DNA from: Brachionus koreanus
Taxonomy: Eukaryota; Rotifera; Eurotatoria; Ploima; Brachionidae
Length of the DNA stretch: 64,000 bases
Direction of reading: 5' to 3'
NCBI GenBank assembly: GCA_016987375.1
Contig: PJRA01000216.1
Coordinates: forward strand, 1,134,438-1,198,437
The translations under genes were made by a program, and so were the position numbers. This document shows, one piece after another, positions 35,547 through 47,027 of the stretch (within the stretch, counting starts at the first letter, position 1; each line of letters opens with the position of its first letter). A model generated the notes under the pieces. That model saw only the letters and a program-made list of their open reading frames with translations, was not told the DNA's origin and made no database searches.

Positions 35547-36695
35547 TTATTTTATTAATCTTCCAATTACTTGTACAATTGATTTTCGAACAAGAGATCT
35601 TTTATTGAGGTTCATATTAGCTACATTTTTAAGTTGCTCATTAAGCATCTTAATGAAATCTTTTTTATCAGCTAAACAATCTTTTAAAAAATTCGAATAA
35701 TCCGAACCTAATTTTTTAAGTTTTGATTTAACAAAGCGTTTAAATTTTGATTTTATTTCATCTATTTGATCTAGTGATGTAACAAAAAATATAATTTTTT
35801 TAAATAAAATATTTCTTTTTTTCGATTGAGGTTGCTTTTTTTTCTTTATTTTAGTTGAATTTGATTTTTTCTCAATTGCGTCACGATCGATTACTTCACC
35901 GACATCTATTTCATTTGATGAAAAACTCAAAGCTGTATTATTTTCAAAATCCATCATAAATTTTTCAAGAATTTCATTTTGTGACCTAGTCTGTTCTTCC
36001 TTTATGACGAAAGGGAATTCCTCTATGTTAAATAATTCATTCCATTTTACACCTGTCGATTTAATAAAACAAATATTTTCTCTTAGATTATTATACAAAA
36101 AATTTGTATTGACTTGATATTTTTTTACTAAACAATAAATTCTGGCTGTGTTACTCAAATAAAGTAGATTATTAGACAAAAATATACCATTTTTAATATT
36201 TTTAATAATATATAAATAAATTTTGTTTCGAATTATAAAAATAGTATGATCAAAAATTTTGATTATTGAATATAGTCTTGTTAATAGATATTCAAAAACT
36301 TCTCTTGATGGCAGTGAAATTTTTGGCTTTATTTTTTGCGAATTTTCTAATGACCGACTCATGATGTTAATGCTATCGATTAAATTATTAAATTTTAAAT
36401 CAACATAATCATTTAATAAGCGCTTTAATTTTTTCATGTACTGGAGTGATTTTTCTTTGCGCAAAGAATTCCAATTTTTAAAAATTAATTTTTCTAAAAT
36501 TTGCTTTTCGGATAAAAAATAATTTTCTCCCTTTTCTAATAAATATCTCAATTTTTCCAAATGATTTTTGAACAGTACACTAAAATTTGTTGATTGAAAA
36601 ATATCATTAAACTCTTTTTGAGTATAATCCAATGTGACGAACGGGGGAGGATCGATTTTTTTTAAATTCCAAAAATACGTATCATCAACTGCCAT
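35547..36695 (-). CDS. NEPRO-like nucleolar protein (tentative)
   Basis: An intronless 382-residue frame. I compare it with NEPRO (nucleolus and neural progenitor protein). ILEKLIFKNWNSLRKEKSLQ with the following KKLKRLL fits the family's N-terminal block of similar length (a short helix, then K-x-x-x-x-L-K-R-L). A hydrophobic helix pair (residues about 135-195, EYLLTRLYSIIKIFDHTIF onward) fits the LxLxxxxxCKLLLRLLD region. The C-terminal half is very lysine-rich (KIKKKKQPQSKKRN), as expected of a nucleolar protein. No catalytic motif is visible. Similarity is by eye and weak, so the name is a hypothesis; the gene itself is convincing. Confidence 0.55.
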   Translation of the reverse strand: MAVDDTYFWNLKKIDPPPFVTLDYTQKEFNDIFQSTNFSVLFKNHLEKLRYLLEKGENYFLSEKQILEKLIFKNWNSLRKEKSLQYMKKLKRLLNDYVDLKFNNLIDSINIMSRSLENSQKIKPKISLPSREVFEYLLTRLYSIIKIFDHTIFIIRNKIYLYIIKNIKNGIFLSNNLLYLSNTARIYCLVKKYQVNTNFLYNNLRENICFIKSTGVKWNELFNIEEFPFVIKEEQTRSQNEILEKFMMDFENNTALSFSSNEIDVGEVIDRDAIEKKSNSTKIKKKKQPQSKKRNILFKKIIFFVTSLDQIDEIKSKFKRFVKSKLKKLGSDYSNFLKDCLADKKDFIKMLNEQLKNVANMNLNKRSLVRKSIVQVIGRLIK

Positions 36696-36870
36696 TTTTT
36701 TTTTAAATCTATATTAAAAAAAGTTATTTTGTTAAATTTTTAATTTAAAAATGTCAAAAAATAGTTTTTGTTTTGTTTTATATTGATGAAAAATATGATT
36801 GATCAAAAAAGTTTAAGTTAAAAAAGCAATCTTAGTTTTTACTTTAGATTGATAAGTAGTTAAGTTTTTA

Positions 36871-37509
36871 CTATTGTGATGCTTTTTTTAATTGATTAAG
36901 CTTTGTTTTGAAAATTCTGGCAAATGGTTTATAGCGGCCCCCGAATCTTAATTGACCACTTTCCTTAAATCCACCCAGTCCACCACCTAGCCTTCTTGGT
37001 CTCCATCCTCTAAGCTTTCTCTCTAATTCATATTCAATAATTAATTGTCTACCATCAATAGTAGTTTTAGAACTTTCGTGATATGCTTTACTCATATCAC
37101 TTTTATGCTTAAATTCAATAAATGCATATCCACGGGAAAAACCCGTTACAATATCTCGGACTAGTCTTATTTTTTTGATTTTTCCGAATTTAGAAAAATA
37201 CTTTTTAAGAGTGTCTTCTTGTGTGCTAAAATTTAAGCCACCAACAAACAGAGTTCGGGTCAAATCAGTCGTAACTGCTTTATTTGGAAAGTATCTTGAG
37301 TTAATTGCTCGAACTATTCCATGATCATGAGGTTTTTCATCAGTTCCATCTATGCTTCCACATAAAATAGGATCATAAAATCCATAATCTCTGGTATATT
37401 CATAATTCTTATCTATAGAAACTTGTCTTCGTTTTAAATGTTCTTCTAGTGAGAAAATATTGCTATTTTTTGTTCCATTTAGACTTTCACTATCTTTTTC
37501 GACACTCAT
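36871..37509 (-). CDS. SNRNP35: U11/U12 snRNP 35-kDa protein
   Basis: A single-exon frame of 212 residues (human 246). The protein belongs to the U11/U12 di-snRNP of the minor spliceosome and is the counterpart of U1-70K. Diagnostic blocks are CGSIDGTDEKPHDHGIVRAI, RYFPNKAVTTD, RNP2 LFVGGL (87-92), IRLVRDIVTGFSRGYAFIEF (RNP1 at about 126-133) and YELERKLRGWRPRRLGGGLG, followed by ESGQLRFGGR. The Arg/Ser/Asp-rich tail of the vertebrate protein is missing; the chain stops after a short basic tail. Its presence implies a minor spliceosome in this organism. Confidence 0.96.
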   Translation of the reverse strand: MSVEKDSESLNGTKNSNIFSLEEHLKRRQVSIDKNYEYTRDYGFYDPILCGSIDGTDEKPHDHGIVRAINSRYFPNKAVTTDLTRTLFVGGLNFSTQEDTLKKYFSKFGKIKKIRLVRDIVTGFSRGYAFIEFKHKSDMSKAYHESSKTTIDGRQLIIEYELERKLRGWRPRRLGGGLGGFKESGQLRFGGRYKPFARIFKTKLNQLKKASQ

Positions 37510-37752
37510 TTTGTCTATTAATTTTTAAATGAAAAATTTCAAACAAATCGAAAATTATTTTCTAGTGAATATATAAAAATTATATTTATCATACGACACA
37601 AAAATTGACTTGATCATATATGTCAAATTTTTATTTAAAAACTCCGCAGAATTATTTGGAAATTTTTCAAATAAAATTATTTCACAGTTAGTGGGAATAA
37701 AATTTTGTAATTTGAATTGCAGATAAAATTGTTTTCGATTAAATTTTTCCAA

Positions 37753-38466
37753 TTAGAAAAGAGAAAAAATTTAGCTTAAATGCTATCTAATTTTTTTTTG
37801 GAATTTCATTCAATTATTAATTAGTAATTAATATTTATTTATTTCAGTTAACGCCTAGAAGGCGATGTAAAAAAAAAGAATGTAGTGTATAAGACAAAGT
37901 TTAAATGTTATCCAAAAAACTAAAAAAATAAAAATAATTTGAATGCTAATTTTTCCTTTCTTTTTTAATTTTACTAATTATTTTTCATTTTATTGTTTTT
38001 TTTTAATAAAATCCACATATATATAATATTCTTAGTATATTCTAATTTTTTCAATTGATTTATGCATTTGTAAACTTTCTAAATTATTATTAAATTTAAA
38101 TATTTAAAGATAAAATTATTGAAATTTCATGAATATTGTAAAAAAAACAGAGAACTTTTTTAATTTACTATCAATTAAAATTTTAATTTTTAGAAAAAAT
38201 TCAACTTGAGATAAAATTAGATCAATTTTTTATAAAATATCTTAATTATTTATTTAAAAGCACTTTTGCTAATTTTAGACCCCACATATTAAAACCAAGA
38301 CTTGAATTAACTATATGCTATACTCGATGATTTAATGTTTTTTGGAATATTATTTAAAAGCCCAGTCCTTAAAAAAAATTATCATGAATAGTAATTAAAC
38401 TGACTGGCCTGAGACACTGTCAAATGCTGAACTATAAAAAAGAACAAATTCAGAGTCATTAAGTCG
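37753..38466. other. AT-rich spacer
   Basis: No supported feature before the LINE fossil that begins at 38467. Confidence 0.45.
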
Positions 38467-38727
38467 ATGCAATCAATGGTTTCAAATCAATGGAACAAAA
38501 GATTGCAATGGCTTGGGCATGTACTTAAAATGAAAGAAAAAAGAATAGCAAAAAAGGCCCTTCAATGGACACCACAATAGCGACGTAAGGTAGGAAGACC
38601 AGCAGTAACATGGAGGTCAACAATCATGAAAGGGCTCACTGAAATGGGAATGGCATTGGGAGAAGCAAGTGTGAAGGTGAAAGATCGACTTAAAGGAAAA
38701 TCAAAAGTAATGAGCCTCTTGGCCTAA
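38467..38727 (+). pseudogene. LINE ORF2 C-terminal tail fragment (WLGHVLRM type)
   Basis: A plus-strand frame of 87 codons with one internal stop reads NKRLQWLGHVLKMKEKRIAK, KALQWTPQ-stop-RRK, VGRPAVTWRSTIMKGLTEMG and ends normally. The order WLGHVLRM, ALxW-P, GRPxxTWR is the hallmark of the C-terminal tail of RTE-like and related LINE polymerases. It is more intact than the LINE piece at 28.6 kb and belongs to a different family. Everything upstream of the tail is missing. Confidence 0.85.
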
Positions 38728-39725
38728 TATGCGGGTTTAATTCTAAGAAAACATAGATTTTTATTTCAAATTCGATATCTTAGCTATGAAAATGTTTATT
38801 CGTATTTACCAAAGTTTAAGACAGCAAGGAAATGAAACTTATATTTTAGTGATTTTTAGTGAAACAATTGATTATACAGTTCAAATTCACATTGAAACAT
38901 GACTATTGCTAAAAAATGTATTTAATAATAAGATTTCATAAAGTTCAATTATTCTGCAAATTTAAAGGATTCAAAACTTTATGTAATTGAACGTGATGTA
39001 ATTTTTCACATAATTTAAATATAATTAACAAAATTTGACAGTTAATTGCATTAGCTGAATTAAATTTTTTTTCGTTTCTATTATAGAAAATTTTACAAAA
39101 CCGATTTGTTTTTTTTTTTGTGTAAAATTGTTTTTTTTTATTTATTTATTTATTTATAAAAAATTTAAATTAAAATTTTTTGATCCATAAAAGAATTAAA
39201 ATTTTTCTTAACTTAGCTTTTAGAAAATTTTTGTCTTTTATTTAATATCTAGTTTTTTAATAGCTTAATTTTTAAATTAATTGTTGTGGTTAAATCAAAT
39301 GTTAATTAAATACTGCAATGTAAAAATTGGGCATTTAAAAGCAATTTTATAAACTTAGAAAGAAAAAAATGCTAAACTGCAGTTTCATTCTAGTTCAAGT
39401 AAAACTTAACTTTTGGTCCAAATTAGAGATATGAATTAAAAAATGAGGACAAAGAAAAAGTGCATAAATATTTGTTAATTTTATATCCATATAGAGACAT
39501 AATCTCAGCCATATTTAAAAAACTTATGCATCCAACGACATATTAGTTAGAACAATTTTAATAGACTTAAAAATAAAATAATCATAATTTATTCTCATAG
39601 AAACGTTTAGCACACAAGTACTAACATAAAAATCGTTTTTCAAAATACACCAATTTTCATCTTCTTTATAAATTTATATTTTCTAGATTAGTATATTCTC
39701 GCTAAAGAAGAATAAAAGTTGAAAA
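38728..39725. other. AT-rich spacer upstream of eL42
   Basis: No gene is supported. The right end should contain the eL42 promoter. Confidence 0.45.
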
Positions 39726-40216
39726 ATGGTAAGTCATTGCATATTTTAGTGATTTAAATAAATAAGTCGTAAATTGACGTTCTATTTAAATCCGTTTTAA
39801 TCACCAGTATTTATAATGCAACTAATCAATTTTTCGATCAGGTCAACATACCAAAGACTAGACGTACATTTTGCAAGGATAGAGATTGCCGTAAACACAC
39901 CTTGCACAAAGTAACCCAATACAAAACCGGTAAAGCGTCTCTTTTTGCCCAGGGTAAGAGAAGATACGACAGAAAACAAAAGGGTTTTGGTGGTCAGACA
40001 AAGCCTATTTTCAAAAAGAAAGCCAAGACCACTAAAAAGATTGTGCTCAGAATGGAATGTACCGTTTGCAAGGCCAAAAAACAAATTCCTCTAAAACGAT
40101 GCAAACACTTCGAATTGGGTGGTGAAACCAAAAAGAAGGTAATTTTATCCCAATTGTACTTAATTGTAATTAATTTTTTTCACTTTCACCAGGGTGATGT
40201 CCTACAATTCAAATAA
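39726..40216 (+). CDS. RPL36A: Ribosomal protein eL42 (RPL36A/L44)
   Basis: Three exons: 39726-39728 (the ATG alone), 39842-40138 and 40193-40216. The product has 107 residues (human 106). eL42 is a 60S subunit protein at the E site. The sequence [64 protein letters not shown] and [10 protein letters not shown] is near-universal. The zinc ligands follow the CKDRDC...CTVC...C spacing seen in yeast rather than the vertebrate one. Proline in TKPIF is the residue associated with cycloheximide sensitivity. AATAAA overlaps the stop region (40212-40217) and recurs near 40328. A start codon isolated as its own exon is common in ribosomal protein genes. Confidence 0.97.
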
Positions 40217-40483
40217 ATATGTTCGTATTTTTTTAATCGAAAATGTTTGTTACGTATTGGCTTTGAACATCTTCGCAATTTTATATATCACAATACTAAC
40301 TTAACATTTTGATTAAAAAATTCGTCTAAATAAATAAAAAAAAATAATCAAATTTCATCTTTTTTATTTAATTTTTTTTCAGATTTTTAATAGACTTTTA
40401 AGTCTAAAGTCGGCGTTATGTCCGACAGTGTCATCTAGTGTGTCCTCTATAAACTTAATTGTGATTTTAGATTAAAAATAAAA

Positions 40484-42482
40484 ATGACTGAAGGAGAAAG
40501 TACTCAAACGGCAACTACCCAGCCGACTGTATCTACCAACGGCGCCACAAGCGCACCACCGAATGGCCAGAAAGTTGAGCCCACTGCACAGCCCAAGCCA
40601 CCTAGTCAAAACACTGAAGTAAAGCCGATGCCAAATCAGGCTAGCAAACCAACAAATGAACCCAAACAAAATCAGAATAACGCACAGGCTCCTAATCAAA
40701 AACCAATGCCCATTAATCGACCAGTGCAAAATGGTCAAAACAAAAATCAGCCAATTAAACGGTTTAACCCGGTTAATCCTCCCAAAGTTCAGGCCGAGCC
40801 GGTTCAAAGTGAAAAAAAATTTACTGGCAGATGCAGACTATTTGTGGGAAATTTACCGGCTGACATAAATGAGAAAGAATTCAGAGATCTTTTCTCCAAA
40901 TTCGGCGAATTGGGCGAAATATTTTTGAATACTCAACGAAGCTTTGGTTTCGTTAAGTTAGACACGCGTACAAATGCCGAACATGCCAAACAGGAGCTAG
41001 ACGGATACACCTTCAAAGGTAGATGTATTCGAGTGCGTTTTGCTAGCCATGGAGCAGCAGTTAGGGTGAAAAATTTGTCACCATATGTTTCAAATGAATA
41101 TCTGGAACAAGCTTTTTCAATGTTCGGACGAGTCGAACGAGCCGTGGTTATTGTGGATGACAAAGGCAGATCAATCGGCGAAGGAATAGTCGAATTCGAG
41201 AGGAAACCGTCGGCAACTCAGTGTATCAATAAATGTACTGAAAATTGCTTTATTCTTACTAACTATCCGAAACCGGTCATAGTTGAGCCACTTGAGCAGA
41301 AAGACGATGAGGATGGCCTACCAGAAAAGTCCATGATCAAAAACCAGCAGTTTTATGCCGATAGAGAGTCAGCGCCACACTTTGCTCCCAATAATTCTCT
41401 CGAACTTGAAATGGCTCTTAAATGGAGAGATTTGTACGAGTTGGAGAAGCAAATCAAAGAAGAGGGACTAAAGAAAATACAAGAGGCTCGCGAACAGCTT
41501 GAGCATGAAATAGAATTCAGTCTTATTGATTATAGAGAACAGAAAATTAAGGAAGATCTAAGAGCCAAACAAGAAGAACTTCAGCGTATCGAGGACATGC
41601 GCAAACATGAATTTCAAAGACGCAAAGAAATGGACGTTTCGTAAGCATTTTTTTTCACTAATCATTATTAATTTTTCTTTTGAAAATAATTTTTATTTTA
41701 CTTTAGTTTCAGGCGTGATAATATGATGAATCAGCAGCCAAATCAAAGAATGCCACATGGTCAAAATGGACAAAATTTTGATCAACCTATGATGAATCAG
41801 GTAAATGAATAAAAAATTGTCTTTTATTTATTGAGAAATTTTTGCTGATTTTATTCACTGCCAAATTTGTTAATTTAAAAATTTTAATTCTGGTCTTTTA
41901 TAGAGATTTAAATATCAAAAATTAAGAAAAAATTTAAAAAAAAATTAAATAGGATTCTCGTTTTTTTTTAATTATTTATTTAAAAAAAATAATATCAATT
42001 ACTGGTTGTTGAATTTTTTAACCATATTTAATCAATAATTAGTTAAAATAGCGTAATTTTTAGTTGGAAAAAAATTTTTTTAGTACATTTTTTAAACATG
42101 AATTTGACTTAAATTATAGTAAACCAATTTCTTAAAAAAACTAAAATTTTTGTTACAGAACATGCCGCCAATGATGCAAAATGGCCAAGGTCGTCGATAC
42201 GACCAGTCAAATAACTTTAATCAGAATTTAAACCAGATGCCGCCTCAGCAGCAAGCAATGCTGGCAGCGCAGTTATCAGCGTTCGCTATGGCTGCCAATA
42301 TGAGCGGAATGAACGGACCAGGAATGTACGAACAAGGAATGCCGATGCAGAACCAGGGCAGAAATGAGCGCGGGGGTCGCAATTTCAATAGAAGAAGTGG
42401 CGGTGGGGGCAATAATAGAGCTTCGCAACGCGAAGATCCTTCGCCCTTTCCCGGCTTTGACCCCAAACGCGCTCGTTACTAA
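40484..42482 (+). CDS. DBHS-family RNA-binding protein (NONO/SFPQ/PSPC1, NonA)
   Basis: Three exons, 40484-41640, 41707-41800 and 42159-42482, give 524 residues. DBHS proteins dimerise and act in transcription, splicing, nuclear RNA retention and paraspeckle-like bodies. Residues 1-115 are a Gln/Asn/Pro-rich low-complexity region. RRM1 (about 117-187) shows CRLFVGNLPADINEKEF and SFGFVKL. RRM2 (about 190-265) shows AVRVKNLSPYVSNEYLEQAF and GRSIGEGIVEFERK. The NOPS segment (PVIVEPLEQKDDEDGLPEK) and a long charged coiled coil (about 310-385) follow. The tail is Met/Gln/Asn/Gly-rich with RGG-like pieces and ends in GFDPKRARY. Invertebrates normally have one member of this family, so no vertebrate paralogue name is assigned. 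Confidence 0.95.
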
Positions 42483-45213
42483 GTAACGATCATGTAAATT
42501 TTTCATCTTAGATTTCAAACATAAATCAGTGAGCATGTGTGAGTGATCTTTTATCATGTAGACTAAATATTTGTTCTAGATCTTAAGCTAAGTCTACACC
42601 GTAATATAAAGTGTATATAATCAATTATTAGAAATTTTGAATATCATTTTAGAAATTTTTTCTCTTTGGGCACTCATTTTAATTATAATTTATAATTTAA
42701 TTTAAAAAAAAATTAAAAAAAAAAACTTTAATATTGTTTTGGTGGTCAAATTTTGTTATTTGTTGTAAGAAACAAAGTGACACTCATAAGTGTTAGTAAA
42801 TTTTAAAAGTAGTTTTATTTTTTTTTTTGATTTTACAAGAGACTAATTTTTAAATAAAACTAAACTAAAATATAAATAATTTGTTAAATGTATACTTACG
42901 ATTTAAAAAGTTAAATTCCTCAAATTTGTGTAACATCTCAAATAATAGTTAACCAAATTTTAAAATTTCAGACGTAAAATCGACATTTCAAGCCGACCAT
43001 GACTAAATAATTAATTTAAAAATCAATTTCAAAGCAAATATTGATTGGAGTAAAGAATGAATTGTATTTTAATGTTTTCAACTTATGAATTTATGATAAA
43101 TTTTTCTTGTGAGATCTGCTAAATTTTGATCTACTCTTTGAAAATATTAATATTGTAACTGATCGTGCTATTGCTTAAGTCAATTGCAAAAATATAAGTT
43201 TTTTTTATTTTTTAAAAATAAGTTGAAGAAACATTTGTAAAGGATAACTTTGGCTTTTTTAATTGCTTGTTGATCAGTCAATTTTTTCCATTTTTAATGA
43301 ACTTAAAATAAAATTAATTCGGGAAAAAAAGAAAAGAAACGTAATAGAAACAATATTGGTTTTATTTTTTCTGAACAATTCAAATGTCAACCAAGTTCCT
43401 TCAATGTTATTAGAATTTTGTTATTAATTAACGTAAACATGCAAATATTCGTCAATTTGAACTGCTTAATTCAACATTTGAAGCTATTTAAAGAAAATTA
43501 ATTTTTTTATTGTTTTAGATTTTTTAGAAATTAGTTTCAAACATTAAGTTAAGCATTTACACAAAAATGAATAAACTTTTATAACTTTTTTAACTTGAAA
43601 ATTTCAAAAAATTTTAAATAAAATTTATGAGTGTTTTAAAACGAATGTGACTAAAAGAAAAAGTTGTTATACTCACACTTAAAAAAATTATCGAACTTAC
43701 AATTTAAAAATTTTTTTTGTTGTGAAATCCTTGAAAATGTCTGTTTGATTTTGAATAAAAATTTTCTTGAAAAAAATAAACAAATTAATTGTAGAATTAA
43801 AAAAATAACTAGTTTTTATAAAAAAAATTTGTAGAACATTTCAGTCATCATTAAATCAATAATTTGAAAAGAATTATGTTTTAAAAGCAATATGGCATAA
43901 ATTTAAGTCGCTTTTTGTTTTAACTATTATTTTAGCTAAAATTTTAATATAAATTTTCTAGAATTCTGTATCCTAATAGCTATAAAAATATTAGTGTCAA
44001 AGCTTTTTGCTAAAACTTGTAAATCGTTCATAAATTGTTAAACGTTTGATAATTTTGAAATTAAAATTTTATTTTCATTAATTGTTTAATACTTGATATA
44101 GTTTTTTGATATAAAATAAATTGATTAGACATCTAATGAAAAGTTTTTTAAAGGTACTATACTTATATGATAGTCAAAATAAAAATTCCCAGGCAATCTA
44201 GAATCTACTTTTAGCAAGAAATCGTGTTTGATTAAGAAAACTTAGTTAAATGTAATTTATTTTAGTTTATTGAATAAATATAAATGACACAATTGGTAAT
44301 ATTCTATTGATTACAATACTTTGTCTATGAATTACTTTATGTGAAATATTTTATTTAAATTGAATTAAATGATTAAATGAATAAGAAAAAAAGTGATTTT
44401 GCCTGAGTTGATAATTTAGCTGCTTGTACGGCTGTTTTGTTATTAATTTTTTTTTCTGAATGCTTATATATCTAGCTCTTGTTTTTTGAATTCTTCCATC
44501 AATTTTTTTTTCTCGAATGTTCCATCCAATGCCTAGTTCTTTTAAATGTAACCAAAAGTTCTGGAAAGCCGTAATGCAAAACTCTCCTTACGATTCCCAA
44601 TAGAGTGTTTGGATCTAAGCACATTTTGTAATAATGCTAATGATAATTAGGAGTTTAACAGGGAAAATATCCGAAATTGATAATTAATATTATGGCACTA
44701 AAAAATAATTTCTCAATACTTGTTAATACATTTGTAACACGTTCATATCCTTTACCGACTAATTGAACAATGGTGATTTGTTGATTTCCACAATGATGAC
44801 AGAAAGTAAATGACAAATATCAAGAAATCTATACATGAAAAATTGCATTTTTTTTTAATAATTTCGAATCAAATTATTAATTTATATTATTAAAACTTAA
44901 GGTGAAACAATATGAAGAAAAAAGCGATAATTTTAAATTAGAAAAATTTTTCTGGTTGAAACCTTAATTGAGCTTATTCTATGTGGGAAAAATTTTAAAG
45001 ATTTAAAATATTCTAATCAGTAAAAAAATAAAAATCGATCGAAATAGTGAATAAAAAAAACTAAAATTTTTGATTAATTTATATTTCAATACTTAGTTTT
45101 ATGATTTTATGAACAAAATCACATTACTTTAATTTTTTTTAAAAAATGTAATTTTTTTTGCTTGAACTAAACCTATGATATAAATCTCATTAAAAGTTTA
45201 TTAGTATTGTTAA
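42483..45213. other. Gene-poor AT-rich spacer
   Basis: No gene is supported. One coding-like minus-strand stretch at 44420-44640 is listed separately. Confidence 0.45.
44420..44640 (-). pseudogene. Degenerate coding-like stretch, unrecognised
   Basis: On the minus strand, FQNFWLHLKELGIGWNIREK and then KIDGRIQKTRARYISIQKKK run without a stop for about 55 codons. This is unusual in this AT-rich background. Upstream the frame breaks (TAA) and continues in another frame with CLDPNTLLGIVRRVLHYGF. It could be a decayed exon or transposase piece. No family is recognised. Confidence 0.3.
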
Positions 45214-45420
45214 CACTCAAAGGAACGATGACAATTTGAAATTTTTTTTATTCTTATTTATCTTATAAAGAATAAATAATATCCATGCAAAATTTTCTGA
45301 ATCTATTACTTTAAATAAATTTGTTATTATATTAAAATTTGATTTTTGGAAATGTGATAGACAATCCCAAAGATATAGAGCATAAAAAAAGGTGTCAGAT
45401 TGACACCGATCCTTTGAGTG
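45214..45420. mobile_element. TTAA-flanked MITE 1 (piggyBac-like)
   Basis: A 207-bp element with terminal inverted repeats. The left end is CACTCAAAGGAACGATGACA and the right end, reverse-complemented, is CACTCAAAGGATCGGTGTCA, about 25 bp with four mismatches. It is bounded on both sides by TTAA (45210-45213 and 45421-45424), the piggyBac target-site duplication. The right end also contains the palindrome GGTGTCA-GAT-TGACACC. There is no coding capacity. Confidence 0.8.
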
Positions 45421-46158
45421 TTAATCATTCGAAAAAATTGAGCATACTAAGTTTCTTATTTTCATTTTTAAAATTAATCTTCTGAAGCAACAAAAATTCA
45501 ATTTTATAGAAAAATTAATGTAAATTATTTTATGAGCTTATGATTTCATTATTTCATTATAAATTTTTTAAACTCTAATTAAAAGCTTTTTTTTGAAATC
45601 ATTAAATGTTAGACTATCTGATATTACTAAATCCTAAACTAAAAAACCATACTTGAAAAACTTGAAAAATAGCAATCGATTTTGATTCTGTAATATTTAC
45701 AATTCTTCAGTTTTTTCCTATCCTTTTTACCGGCAATTTGAAATTTCTTAATTAAAGCGATCCTTTATATTAACTTTTAATAACTAAGAAATTTAATAAT
45801 AACATAAGTAAATAGTAGAATCTTGTAACTAAGAAAATTGTGTACATGAAAAAAAAATTTGTTTTAAATCATTAAATGATTTATCTTAAGAGATAAACCA
45901 TCAAGTAAAAAACATGATTAATATAGTGTTCAATTCTTATCTAAAATATAATTTCAAAAAAGGTTATATAAAATGTTTATTTTAAAAACAAAACTTATAT
46001 AGGATAAATAAATTTTACTCTTTCAAAAAAAGTTTTATTATCTCATTTTTTTTGCAAGTCCAATTGGCAAAATGACATAAAAAAAATATTAAAATCATTT
46101 CAATGATATAAAATAATTTTTTTTATTATGAACAAAATATTGATGATTAATTAATTTA

Positions 46159-46303
46159 GTAGCCCGTGTAGCCGAGTGGTTTGTGTGTTAGTCATGCAAG
46201 CAGAGGGTGGAGGGTTCAAAACCCACTGAGGGTGGAAAAATCTTCAAAATGTCTCTGCATTACGGGGCGCATGTTTAAACCCCTTTCATCAGAAAAAATG
46301 GGG
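46159..46303 (+). mobile_element. tRNA-derived SINE head, truncated by an assembly gap
   Basis: An internal RNA polymerase III promoter is visible: A box GTAGCCGAGTGG near 46168 and B box GGGTTCAAAACCC near 46215, at tRNA spacing. The acceptor and anticodon stems pair poorly, so it is not a functional tRNA. It is followed by a tRNA-unrelated region and then the gap, as expected for a SINE copy at which assembly collapsed. Confidence 0.65.
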
Positions 46304-47027
46304 NNNNNNNNNNNNNNNNNNNNNNNNNNNNNNNNNNNNNNNNNNNNNNNNNNNNNNNNNNNNNNNNNNNNNNNNNNNNNNNNNNNNNNNNNNNNNNNNN
46401 NNNNNNNNNNNNNNNNNNNNNNNNNNNNNNNNNNNNNNNNNNNNNNNNNNNNNNNNNNNNNNNNNNNNNNNNNNNNNNNNNNNNNNNNNNNNNNNNNNNN
46501 NNNNNNNNNNNNNNNNNNNNNNNNNNNNNNNNNNNNNNNNNNNNNNNNNNNNNNNNNNNNNNNNNNNNNNNNNNNNNNNNNNNNNNNNNNNNNNNNNNNN
46601 NNNNNNNNNNNNNNNNNNNNNNNNNNNNNNNNNNNNNNNNNNNNNNNNNNNNNNNNNNNNNNNNNNNNNNNNNNNNNNNNNNNNNNNNNNNNNNNNNNNN
46701 NNNNNNNNNNNNNNNNNNNNNNNNNNNNNNNNNNNNNNNNNNNNNNNNNNNNNNNNNNNNNNNNNNNNNNNNNNNNNNNNNNNNNNNNNNNNNNNNNNNN
46801 NNNNNNNNNNNNNNNNNNNNNNNNNNNNNNNNNNNNNNNNNNNNNNNNNNNNNNNNNNNNNNNNNNNNNNNNNNNNNNNNNNNNNNNNNNNNNNNNNNNN
46901 NNNNNNNNNNNNNNNNNNNNNNNNNNNNNNNNNNNNNNNNNNNNNNNNNNNNNNNNNNNNNNNNNNNNNNNNNNNNNNNNNNNNNNNNNNNNNNNNNNNN
47001 NNNNNNNNNNNNNNNNNNNNNNNNNNN
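46304..47027. other. Assembly gap (724 N)
   Basis: A run of undetermined bases beginning inside or beside the SINE-like repeat. Any reading frame spanning it is meaningless. Confidence 0.99.

Noticed and set aside
37555..37752. 65-codon minus-strand frame just upstream of SNRNP35
   Set aside because: It has no recognisable motif, its composition equals the background, and no splice connection to SNRNP35 was found. It could be an upstream reading frame, but nothing supports it.
40472..40807. Minus-strand frame over the DBHS N-terminus
   Set aside because: It is the antisense of a Gln/Asn/Pro-rich coding region.
46159..46235. Functional tRNA gene
   Set aside because: The A and B boxes are good, but the acceptor and anticodon stems have several mismatches.
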